Assembly: GCA_013202865.1 (NCBI GenBank)
Contig: JABMRB010000858.1
Location: 1-43,223 of the forward strand
Reading direction: 5' to 3'
Origin: Candidatus Nealsoniibacteriota bacterium
GTDB taxonomy: Bacteria > Planctomycetota > Planctomycetia > Pirellulales > Thermoguttaceae
DNA: 43,223 nt
Below, in pieces: positions 8,726-17,347 of this stretch (positions within the stretch are counted from its first letter, which is position 1; every line of letters starts with the position of its first letter). The notes under the pieces are model-generated. The model searched no databases and was not told where the DNA came from. It saw nothing but the letters and a program-made list of their open reading frames with translations. The position numbers were made by a program, and so were the translations under genes.

Positions 8726-10011
8726 AGCAATCGACTTGCAGCCGAAGAGGACTGCTCCGCCGAGCCGCGACCGCCGCTGTTGCACCGTACGCCATCACGT
8801 CCGCCGCCTTGGGTTCGCAGGACAAGCCGGCGGCTAGCGATCGGATTACGGTCGGGTTTATCGGCGTGGGCGCCCAAGGGATCGGTCAAAATCTGAAGAT
8901 GTTCCTGGCCCAGCCGGATGCCGAACCAGTCGCCCTGTGCGATGCCGACAGCCGACAGATCGACAAGGCGTTGAAAGCCGCGCGAGAGAAACGCGACGGA
9001 AGCTTCTCTTGCCAGACGACCCAGGACTGGCGTGAGGTCGTTGTTCGGGACGACATCGACGCGGTGATGATCTCCACGACCGATCATTGGCACGTGCCCA
9101 TCTCGTTGGCGGCCATCCGCACGGGCAAGGACGTGATCTGCGAGAAGCCGACCTTCACGCTTCAAGAAGGGCGGGTCTTGGCCGATGCTGTCAAGCGTTA
9201 CGGCACGGTGTTTCAGTTTGCCACGGAGGACCGCTCCTTGCCCATCTATCACCGCATGGCCGAGTTGGTCCGCAACGGCCGGATCGGCAAATTGCAGCGG
9301 ATCCACGCCGGCCTGCCGGCCCGACCACGCGTGCCGGGCGACCCCAAGCCGATTCCCGTGCCGCCGGAGTTGGATTGGCAGATGTGGCTCGGTCCGGCGC
9401 CCGACGCCCCGTTTCGCGACCGCTTGCATCCGGGCCATTGGCGTTGGGTCCACGACTACTCGGCCGGCGTGTTGGCCGATTGGGGCGCCCACCTGTTCGA
9501 CACGGCCCAATGGGCCGCCGACACCGAACGCACCGGGCCGGTCGAAATCGAGGGCACGGGCCAACGGTTCGAAAACGGCTACTACGATGCGTTCCACCAT
9601 TTCGACCTGACCTACACGTACGCCAGCGGCGTCGAGCTACGCGCCACCGCCGGACGCATATTCTTGCGATTCGAAGGGACCGACGGCTGGCTGGGCAACG
9701 ACGGCTGGAACACAAGAATACAGGCCAGTTCCCCCGAGGTTCTCAACAACCCGATCGGCCCTAACGAAACGCACCTGTTCACTTGCCCTCAGGGCGAGCA
9801 TCGCAACTTCCTCGACTGCGTGAAGAGTCGTCGCGACCCGTATTTCCCCGCCGAGATCGGCCACCGTTGTTGCAGCTTGGCCCACCTGGGCAACATTGCC
9901 ATGGAACTCGGCCGTAAGTTACACTGGGATCCCGACACCGAAACATTCCAAAACGACGAAACGGCCAACCGCATGCGAAGCAAAGCCATGCGCGAACCGT
10001 GGAGTTTGTAA
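8722..10011 (+). CDS. Gfo/Idh/MocA family oxidoreductase, TAT signal
   Basis: CSRRGLLRRAATAAVAPYAITSAALG signal; VGFIGVGAQG; DHWHVPISLAAIRTGKDVICEKP. Confidence 0.9.
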   Translation: MKQSTCSRRGLLRRAATAAVAPYAITSAALGSQDKPAASDRITVGFIGVGAQGIGQNLKMFLAQPDAEPVALCDADSRQIDKALKAAREKRDGSFSCQTTQDWREVVVRDDIDAVMISTTDHWHVPISLAAIRTGKDVICEKPTFTLQEGRVLADAVKRYGTVFQFATEDRSLPIYHRMAELVRNGRIGKLQRIHAGLPARPRVPGDPKPIPVPPELDWQMWLGPAPDAPFRDRLHPGHWRWVHDYSAGVLADWGAHLFDTAQWAADTERTGPVEIEGTGQRFENGYYDAFHHFDLTYTYASGVELRATAGRIFLRFEGTDGWLGNDGWNTRIQASSPEVLNNPIGPNETHLFTCPQGEHRNFLDCVKSRRDPYFPAEIGHRCCSLAHLGNIAMELGRKLHWDPDTETFQNDETANRMRSKAMREPWSL

Positions 10012-10025
10012 TTACCGTTTAGCGG
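9953..10025 (+). repeat. direct repeat, copy 1 (3' end of Gfo gene)
   Basis: GCATGCGAAGCAAAGCCATGCGCGAACCGTGGAGTTTGTAATTACCGTTTAGCGG (9971-10025) is identical to 12186-12240; similarity extends upstream with 3 mismatches. Confidence 0.95.
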
Positions 10026-10056
10026 GCGTGACACTCTTTTGACGAGATGAATAGCG

Positions 10057-12162
10057 ATGAAATGTACAGTTTTTATCCTGGTAAGTCTGTTTCTGCCGGG
10101 TTCTGTCTCGGTAGCACGTGATTTCCACATTTCACCGTCCGGTCGCGATGACAACCCGGGAACGCAGAACAAGCCCTTCGCAACGCTCGAACGTGCCAGG
10201 GACGGGATTCGAAAGCTCAAGGAGGCTCGTGGGCTCCCTGCCGGGGGCGTCACTGTATGGTTACACGGCGGGCGTTACCTTATCGAAAAGCCGTTTAAGC
10301 TTGCAGAAATCGATTCCGGCAAGAAGGGTTTATCCATCGTTTATCGTGCCGCCGGGGGTCAGCACGTCCGCCTTATTGGCGGGCGAGTGCTCAATAGCAG
10401 CGATTTCAAACCGGTTACGGACCAGGCTGTTCTCGATAGAATAATCGAACCGACCGCTCACTCGAAGGTGCTGCAATGCGACCTCAAGGCCTTGGGGATC
10501 AGCGACCTTGGCCAGCGCTGGCCGGATAGATTTCGCGGGCTGCTGAAGACTCCCTCGCTCTTCTGCGACGGACAGACGATGCGTGCGGCGCGTTGGCCCA
10601 ATGAAGGCTGGGCCCATGTGGAAAAGGTCCTCGATCGCGGCTCGCGCCCGCGGCACAAGGAGACGCCCGACAGGCCGGGCAAGGTGCGAATGGAGCAACA
10701 GAGGGTCGCCCGATGGGCCGCTTCGGTCGAGGACGGCGTCTGGCTCAACGGATACTGGGCATTCGACGGGTATGACGAGACGCTGCGTGTAAGCAAGATC
10801 GACGGGCGTGAGATTTCGTTCGTCCAGCCGCACCATTATGGGATCGGCCACGGGCATCCGGGACCGCGGCGATACTTCGCTAGGAATTTGATCGAGGAAC
10901 TCGACGCTCCGGGCGAATACTTCCTAGATACGAAGCGAGCTTTGCTCTACTTCATCCCGCCGGCGCCGATTCAGCAGTGCGAAATCATTCTGACTCAGGC
11001 GTTGGAGCCCTTGTTTCATACGCAGAACGCCTCGTATGTCACGATTCGCGACCTCTCGTTTGAGGCGACCTCTGCTGCAGCAATCCGGATTAGCGGTGGA
11101 CACCACAATCTTATTGCCGGATGCGCGATGAGCAGCATCAACGGCCATCGCGCCATCGAGCTTCTCGACGGAACCAAGAATAAAGTTCTCAGTTGCGATA
11201 TCAGTCAGATCGCAGGCGTCGGAGTCTACTGCCGCGGCGGCGACAGAAGGAGTCTGACGCCGGGTGAACATCTTGTCGAAAACTGCCACATTCATCACTA
11301 CGGCACGGTCCTCGGCGGCGCGGCCGTCGAGCTGCGCGGCGTAGGTAATACGGCCAGGCACAACCTGATTCATCACGGCGGCGGTTCCGTCGCGCTTGGC
11401 GGGAACAACCATCTGGTGCAGCTCAACGAGTTTCACAATATGTGCGACGGCCGTCACGACGGCGGGGCGTTCTACACTTTTCGCGGATGGTCAAACTGTG
11501 GGTCGGTCCTGCGGAATAACTATTTCCACGACATCACCGGGCTGAACGAGCCGGGCAAGGGCCACGGCGTGATGGGCGTGTATCTCGACGGGGCCTCGGG
11601 CTATACCATCGACGGCAACGTCTTCTACAAGGCGGGTACCCGCGCGGCGTTGTTCTCGAATTCCGGCGGGCCGAACATCTTTACCAACAATCTGTTTATC
11701 GACTGCCGCCGCGCCATTCAGCAAAAGGGGATCGAAAGAATCAACGACGCCCTGGCCGCCTCGATCAACGAACAGCGCCGATGGCTAGAAAACATCGGTT
11801 ACCGGCAAGGACCCTGGAAACAGCAGTTCCCGCACCTCGAATCCATGTTCGACGGCTTTCTCGAAAACGGCATGTCGCCGCGCGGAACCGTAATAGCAGA
11901 CAATGTCTTTATCGGCTGCAAGGAAAACCTCAGCCTGCAGCCGTTTCACAATGACCCCGACGAAATCACGCTGGTCAAACAGATAACTACCATCCGCGAC
12001 AACGTGGAAATGGATCAAGCCGAGATCGGCTTCGCTGATGCGATCGACAAGAACTGGCAAATCAAGAAGGATTCGCCCCTTTACAAGAAGTCTCCCGGCT
12101 TCAAGGTGATTCCGTTCGACAAGATAGGACTGTATGATGACGAGTACCGCACGACCCCATAG
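10057..12162 (+). CDS. right-handed parallel beta-helix protein (pectate-lyase-like fold)
   Basis: Signal peptide, FHISPSGRDDNPGTQNKPFATLERARDGIRKL, repeated beta-helix segments (NHLVQLNEFHNMCDGRHDGGAFYTF...). Confidence 0.88.
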   Translation: MKCTVFILVSLFLPGSVSVARDFHISPSGRDDNPGTQNKPFATLERARDGIRKLKEARGLPAGGVTVWLHGGRYLIEKPFKLAEIDSGKKGLSIVYRAAGGQHVRLIGGRVLNSSDFKPVTDQAVLDRIIEPTAHSKVLQCDLKALGISDLGQRWPDRFRGLLKTPSLFCDGQTMRAARWPNEGWAHVEKVLDRGSRPRHKETPDRPGKVRMEQQRVARWAASVEDGVWLNGYWAFDGYDETLRVSKIDGREISFVQPHHYGIGHGHPGPRRYFARNLIEELDAPGEYFLDTKRALLYFIPPAPIQQCEIILTQALEPLFHTQNASYVTIRDLSFEATSAAAIRISGGHHNLIAGCAMSSINGHRAIELLDGTKNKVLSCDISQIAGVGVYCRGGDRRSLTPGEHLVENCHIHHYGTVLGGAAVELRGVGNTARHNLIHHGGGSVALGGNNHLVQLNEFHNMCDGRHDGGAFYTFRGWSNCGSVLRNNYFHDITGLNEPGKGHGVMGVYLDGASGYTIDGNVFYKAGTRAALFSNSGGPNIFTNNLFIDCRRAIQQKGIERINDALAASINEQRRWLENIGYRQGPWKQQFPHLESMFDGFLENGMSPRGTVIADNVFIGCKENLSLQPFHNDPDEITLVKQITTIRDNVEMDQAEIGFADAIDKNWQIKKDSPLYKKSPGFKVIPFDKIGLYDDEYRTTP

Positions 12163-12167
12163 CGCCG

Positions 12168-12240
12168 ACGACGAAACCGTCAATCGCATGCGAAGCAAAG
12201 CCATGCGCGAACCGTGGAGTTTGTAATTACCGTTTAGCGG
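12168..12240 (+). repeat. direct repeat, copy 2: orphan 3' end of a Gfo gene
   Basis: Would encode ...DDETVNRMRSKAMREPWSL*; 55 bp identical to 9971-10025. Confidence 0.95.
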
Positions 12241-12262
12241 TCGGGCTTGCCCGACGTTTTTT
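12240..12262 (+). terminator. rho-independent terminator
   Basis: GTCGGGC-TT-GCCCGAC followed by GTTTTTT; only in repeat copy 2. Confidence 0.6.
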
Positions 12263-12280
12263 CTGAAGAAGGGAAACGCC

Positions 12281-13687
12281 ATGACACAATACGAGCACGA
12301 TACCGACCGGAGTGCGAAAGAACGAACCGTCACCAGACGCGGCTTTCTCAAAAGCGGGGTCGCTGCGGGGGCGGCGTTCGCATCCCCAACAATCGTTCCC
12401 GGCATGGTCTTTGGTGCCAACGCGCCGAGTAATCGCGTGACGGTGGGCCTGCTCGGCTGCGGGGCGCTGGCCGGTTATTATCATTCGGAGCTTCTGGGCA
12501 AAATGGAGGATGTCCGGGTGGTGGCTGCCTGCGACGCCTTCAAGAGTCGGCGGGAACACCGGGCCGCCGCGTTCAATCAGCTCTACGGCGGCAGTGATAT
12601 CTGCACGCCCCATGCCGACTTTCGCGACGTGCTGGCCCGACCGGATGTCGATGCGGTCGTGATTGCCGCCCACGACAACTGGCACACGCCCATGTCGATT
12701 GCGGCCGTGAGGGCAGGCAAGGATGTCTATTGCCAGAAACCGCTGGCACTGGATCTTACCAGGACGAAGCTCTTGCGCAGAGTGGTCAATCGTTACGGGC
12801 CGGTCTTTCAGTTTGGAACGCAGTATCGGTCGATGGAAAAGTATCGAAAGATGATCGAACTGATCCGCAACGGGTACATCGGCGAGCTGAAGCGAATCGA
12901 TGTTTGGAGCCAGACTCTTCACGCCACTTACGCTTCAAAACAGTATCACGTCAAACCCTACGGCTCGACCAAGGAAGTTCCCGTGCCGAAGGATCTCGAC
13001 TTCGACGCCTGGCAGGGGCCTTCGCCCATGGTCCCCTATACGGTGGACAGGTGCACGCGATGGGGCGGCTTCCATTGCCCCGAGACGTCGCTCGGCTTCA
13101 TCGCCGGCTGCGGTGTTCACCCGCTGGGGATAGCGCAGTGGGGCAACAAAGCGGACCATACCAGCCCGATACGCTACGAGGGGACCGGCAACATTCCCAC
13201 CGAGGGCATTTTTCGGACGCTCGACCGTTGGGACGTCGCATGTGATTATGAAAACGGCGTGAAGATGCGCTTCATGGACTTCCACACGGCCAAGCCGGTC
13301 GTGTCGAGCTACGGCTTTTGGCCTTGGATGGACATGGACGGACTGCTCTTCCATGGGACGGACGGATGGTTTGCCGCGCAGGAGGTGAACGGCTTTTTCA
13401 CAAGCGACGAACGGCTTTGGGATGTGAATCTCAAGCCTGACGAAGAAAGACTGCCGGTAGGCATCGAACACAACCGGAACTTCATCGACTGCGTGAAGTC
13501 GCGACAGGAACCCCTGTGCCCGGTCGAAATGGCCATTCGATGTGACACGATCTGCCATCTGGCCAGGGCCGCCGCATTGCTTGGCAGAGCAATCCAATGG
13601 GATCCCGAGAAGGAAGAGGTCGTGGATGACCCGATCGCCGCGGGGATGCTTTCACTGCCGTACCGCGAGAAATGGAAGGTATGGTAG
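12281..13687 (+). CDS. Gfo/Idh/MocA family oxidoreductase, TAT signal
   Basis: VTRRGFLKSGVAAGAAFASPTIVPGMVFG; VTVGLLGCGALAGYY; GKDVYCQKPLALD. Confidence 0.9.
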   Translation: MTQYEHDTDRSAKERTVTRRGFLKSGVAAGAAFASPTIVPGMVFGANAPSNRVTVGLLGCGALAGYYHSELLGKMEDVRVVAACDAFKSRREHRAAAFNQLYGGSDICTPHADFRDVLARPDVDAVVIAAHDNWHTPMSIAAVRAGKDVYCQKPLALDLTRTKLLRRVVNRYGPVFQFGTQYRSMEKYRKMIELIRNGYIGELKRIDVWSQTLHATYASKQYHVKPYGSTKEVPVPKDLDFDAWQGPSPMVPYTVDRCTRWGGFHCPETSLGFIAGCGVHPLGIAQWGNKADHTSPIRYEGTGNIPTEGIFRTLDRWDVACDYENGVKMRFMDFHTAKPVVSSYGFWPWMDMDGLLFHGTDGWFAAQEVNGFFTSDERLWDVNLKPDEERLPVGIEHNRNFIDCVKSRQEPLCPVEMAIRCDTICHLARAAALLGRAIQWDPEKEEVVDDPIAAGMLSLPYREKWKVW

Positions 13688-13778
13688 GCGGTTACGGGTG
13701 ACCGTGAAATCCTGCGCTCACAGAATTTCATCGCATGGGAGGATACTTCGCTCGCCAGCCAGCAGTGACACTCTTCTT

Positions 13779-13848
13779 TCCGGACATAATTCAGTGAGAA
13801 AAAGGACGATTTTCCGGTTTACGGCCGGGAGGGGGTGCCTGGTATGCT
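13779..13848 (+). promoter_or_regulatory. candidate promoter/operator copy C
   Basis: CCGGACATAATTCAGTGAGAAAAAGGACGATTTTCCGGTT-N23-TATGCT, 50 nt upstream of CDS 13898. Confidence 0.55.
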
Positions 13849-13897
13849 GGAGATGATGTGTGGTTGGCAAGAGAGCCGGTAACCCTTTCGGATCGAC

Positions 13898-14800
13898 ATG
13901 GAAGACCGTGACACAACGTTATCCAAGCGCAACGCGCCCGAAGTAGCGGCCCCGCCACGACCCCGCGGGCAGCAACGCGTCGATCGGGCGCACGTGCCCG
14001 CGCCCATGGTCGGCGGCTGCCGGTTCGTCGTCTGTGAAGATTTCGAGACGATGAGCCGCACGGCCGCCGACATGATGGCCGACGAAATTCGGGCAAAGAG
14101 AGATCTGGCCATAAGCCTGGCCACGGGCGATTCGCCGACGCGGTGCTATCAACTCTTGGCGGCACGGCGGGCCGAGGACCCCGAGCTGTTCTCGGAAGTT
14201 CGTTTCGTGAAACTCGACGAATGGGGCGGGCTGCAGCCCAACGACCCGGCCACCTGTGAGTATTATCTGCGAAAGCACATGATCGGTCCGCTTGGGATTC
14301 CCGACGAGCGGTTCATTGCCTTCCATTCAAACCCGCCGGACGACCAGGCCGAATGCGATCGGGTTCGTGGCGAGTTGGAGCGGCTCGGTGTCATCGATCT
14401 CTGCGTGCTCGGACTGGGAATGAACGGGCACTTGGGATTCAACGAACCGGCCGACTCTCTGCGCCAAATCCCTCACGCCGCCGCACTCTCCAAAACCGCG
14501 ATGTCGCATTCGATGCTCGACGACGCCGACCAGCCGCAAGCCGTTCGTTGTGGACTCACGCTCGGCATGGGCAACATCATGCACGCCGGGAAGGTGATGC
14601 TGCTGGTCACCGGCTCCCACAAGAGGCCGGCGATGCGACAGTTTCTTGCCCGACGCATCACCGCGCGGTTTCCCGCGTCGATGCTCTGGATGCACAGGGA
14701 AGTATGGTGTATTTGCGACGCCGATTGCGTCGAAGGGCTCGACGTGTCGTGGACACGCGCCGGTGGCATCGACGAGATGGGCCTTTATCAACTAGACTGA
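13898..14800 (+). CDS. nagB: glucosamine/galactosamine-6-phosphate deaminase/isomerase (NagB family)
   Basis: LATGDSPTRCYQLL; VKLDEWGGL; LCVLGLGMNGHLGFNEPADSL. Confidence 0.85.
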   Translation: MEDRDTTLSKRNAPEVAAPPRPRGQQRVDRAHVPAPMVGGCRFVVCEDFETMSRTAADMMADEIRAKRDLAISLATGDSPTRCYQLLAARRAEDPELFSEVRFVKLDEWGGLQPNDPATCEYYLRKHMIGPLGIPDERFIAFHSNPPDDQAECDRVRGELERLGVIDLCVLGLGMNGHLGFNEPADSLRQIPHAAALSKTAMSHSMLDDADQPQAVRCGLTLGMGNIMHAGKVMLLVTGSHKRPAMRQFLARRITARFPASMLWMHREVWCICDADCVEGLDVSWTRAGGIDEMGLYQLD

Positions 14801-14864
14801 TTTGCCCGTTTCCTTCCAGTTCAGCACGGCCTGCGGCCGCAACCGACGAGAGGATACTCGAAAA

Positions 14865-16220
14865 ATGAGTTTGCAAACTAATCGCCGCCAGTTCCTGAAA
14901 CAAGGCCTGAGCGCGGGGTTGGGTACCGCCATTTTGCCTGCGATCGTTTCGGCAAAGTCGCCGAACGGAAAACTCCAACATGCGTCGATCGGGATCGGCG
15001 GTATGGGAGGGGCGGATTTAGCGCGATTTAGCTCGAACGCGGACTTGGCAATTGTGGCAATCTGCGACATCGATTTGGCACGCTTGGCTGCCGCGGGGAA
15101 GAAGTTTCCCGGCGCCCGCCGATATCAGCACTGGCGCGAACTGCTGGAAACGGAAGGCGACAAGATCGATTCGGTGAACGTCTCCACGCCCGACCACATG
15201 CATGCTCCGATCGCGATGAGTGCCATCAATCGAGGCAAACATGCGTATTGCCAGAAGCCGCTCTCGCACGACGTCTTTGAGGCGCGACAGTTGGCCGCGG
15301 CGGCCGCCAAGGCCGATGTGGTCACGCAGATGGGCATCCAAATCAATGCCAGCGTCGGTTACCGCATGGCCGTCAAGCTGATTCGCGACGGCGCGATCGG
15401 CAAAGTCAAACGGGTATACGCGTGGTCGTGCAAACCGGCCGGAAGATATCGTCCCCTCGGTCCCAGGCCCAGCGGCGAGGACCCGGTGCCTGCGACGTTC
15501 GATTGGGACGCGTGGCTGGGTACGGCGACCGAGCGGCCGCACAAATTGGGCGTCTATTATCCCTCGCTGTGGCGCGGATGGCAGGACTTCGGCGCCGGCT
15601 GGCTCGGCGACATGGGCTGCCACATTATCGACACGCCGTACCAGGCCCTTCGGCTGGGCGCACCGCAATCGGTCACCGCCGAGGTCGACCCCGCGTGGCG
15701 GGGTTCACCCGCGCGTCGGGCGGAAACGTGGCCCGTTTGGCAGATCGTTCGCTACACGTTCCCCGGCAACGAACTGACGGCCCAGTCGACGCTCGAACTG
15801 ACCTGGTCGGACGGCGGCAAGTATCCTCCGGAAGAGGTTCGTCAGCAGATCGACGGCCAAGGGTTTCCCCGAGAGGGGGCCGTGTTGCTCGGCGAGGCCG
15901 GAGCGCTGTTGCTGCCCCACGTGGGCGGGCCCCAATTGTTCCCGGCCGAGAAGTTCAAAGATTATCAGCGTCCCGAGATCGCGCCGCGGAACCATTATGG
16001 GCACTGGGTCGATGCTTGTCGGAACCAGGGCAAGACGGCGGCCGGATTCGATTACGCCGGCCCGTTGACCGAGGTTATCCTGTTGGGAACGGTTGCCCTG
16101 CGTTGTCCTGACAAGGAAATGGCGTGGGATGCCGAGCAGATGAAGATAACCAACGTCCCGGAAGCCAACCAATACATCCGCCGCCGTTACCGCGAGGGCT
16201 GGACCGTGGCAGGATTGTAA
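14865..16220 (+). CDS. Gfo/Idh/MocA family oxidoreductase, TAT-like signal
   Basis: ATG 14865 MSLQTNRRQFLKQGLSAGLGTAILPAIVSA; STPDHMHAPIAMSAINRGKHAYCQKPLSHD. Confidence 0.9.
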   Translation: MSLQTNRRQFLKQGLSAGLGTAILPAIVSAKSPNGKLQHASIGIGGMGGADLARFSSNADLAIVAICDIDLARLAAAGKKFPGARRYQHWRELLETEGDKIDSVNVSTPDHMHAPIAMSAINRGKHAYCQKPLSHDVFEARQLAAAAAKADVVTQMGIQINASVGYRMAVKLIRDGAIGKVKRVYAWSCKPAGRYRPLGPRPSGEDPVPATFDWDAWLGTATERPHKLGVYYPSLWRGWQDFGAGWLGDMGCHIIDTPYQALRLGAPQSVTAEVDPAWRGSPARRAETWPVWQIVRYTFPGNELTAQSTLELTWSDGGKYPPEEVRQQIDGQGFPREGAVLLGEAGALLLPHVGGPQLFPAEKFKDYQRPEIAPRNHYGHWVDACRNQGKTAAGFDYAGPLTEVILLGTVALRCPDKEMAWDAEQMKITNVPEANQYIRRRYREGWTVAGL

Positions 16221-16261
16221 TTCACGCGGGCTATCGCTCCGTATCGGAAAGAGAATCCAAC

Positions 16262-16366
16262 ATGGACAGGACCGAGAACAAGAACTCAGGAACGTCACGC
16301 CGCAACTTTCCGAAAACTGGCGCGGTCGCAATAGTACGCCGTTCACCCGGTGATAGGAACCTTGTG
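16262..16366 (+). pseudogene. remnant TAT signal of a Gfo-type gene, in frame with downstream CDS
   Basis: MDRTENKNSGTSRRNFPKTGAVAIVRRSPGDRNLV precedes the real signal peptide MKAPLLTILSVSLLVLALGSAAS. Confidence 0.5.
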
Positions 16367-17245
16367 ATGAAAGCACCCCTGCTTACGATACTGAGCGTTT
16401 CGTTGCTCGTGCTGGCTCTCGGCAGCGCCGCGTCCACCGCTGAACCGGCAGCGCCGATGAAACTCGACAACGCTTTCTTCGCATTCGACAACGGCACGGG
16501 AGGTAACGAGTGGCCGCTTGAGGAACAGGCCGCGATGCTCAAGGAGCTCGGCTACGCCGGGATCGGATACTCAGGCCGCACGGGCACGGAGCAGATTCCC
16601 GAGATGCTTGCCGCCTTGGACGCCCACGGCTTGAAGATGTTCAGCACCTACGTCTACGCGGACATCGCGGCCGAGCAGCCCGAGTATAGCCCGAACTTGC
16701 AACGGGCAATCGAACAACTCAAAGGCCGCGATACGGTGATCTGGCTCACCGTTCGGGGTTTGCCGGACAACGGCAAGCACGACGATCGCGCGGTGGTGGC
16801 CGTCCGGCAGGTGGGCCAATGGGCCAAGGCGGCCGGGCTGCGGGTCGCCCTGTATCCACACGTCGGTTTTTACGTGGGCCGATTCGAGGACGCGATGCGC
16901 ATTGCCGACAAGGTGGACATGCCGAACGTCGGCTCGTCATTCAACCTGTGCCATTGGGTCAGTGCCGAGGGAAGACGCGACTACGCCCCGGTACTGAAGC
17001 GAGCGATGCCTCGGCTGATGCTCGTCTCGATCAACGGAACCGACACCGACGACGGAACACGCAAGCTGATCCAGACGCTCGACCAGGGCAAGTATGACGT
17101 GTTCGCCGTGTTGAAAACGCTCCGGACGTTAGGGTACGACGGACCGATCGGCCTGCAATGCTACAACATCAAGGGCGACCGGCGAGAGAACCTCAAACGC
17201 TCCATGGACGCATGGCGTAAGTTCGTCAAGCGAATGGAGCAGTGA
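16367..17245 (+). CDS. sugar phosphate isomerase/epimerase (TIM barrel, AP-endonuclease-2 fold), secreted
   Basis: Signal peptide at ATG 16367; LKELGYAGIGYSGRTG..., VDMPNVGSSFNLCHWVSAEG, LGYDGPIGLQCYNIKGD. Confidence 0.82.
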   Translation: MKAPLLTILSVSLLVLALGSAASTAEPAAPMKLDNAFFAFDNGTGGNEWPLEEQAAMLKELGYAGIGYSGRTGTEQIPEMLAALDAHGLKMFSTYVYADIAAEQPEYSPNLQRAIEQLKGRDTVIWLTVRGLPDNGKHDDRAVVAVRQVGQWAKAAGLRVALYPHVGFYVGRFEDAMRIADKVDMPNVGSSFNLCHWVSAEGRRDYAPVLKRAMPRLMLVSINGTDTDDGTRKLIQTLDQGKYDVFAVLKTLRTLGYDGPIGLQCYNIKGDRRENLKRSMDAWRKFVKRMEQ

Positions 17246-17260
17246 CAAGGCGTGCGGAGC

Positions 17261-17289
17261 CGCGGATCGCAAAGGCAATGCGATCCGCG
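17261..17289. other. perfect hairpin between genes (possible terminator or mRNA 3' structure)
   Basis: CGCGGATCGCA-AAGGCAA-TGCGATCCGCG, 11-bp perfect stem, no T-tract. Confidence 0.6.
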
Positions 17290-17347
17290 TGAAGTTATAC
17301 CTGGAGCTTCTCGAGGCACTATTGACACAGACTAAAGGATGAGCGTT

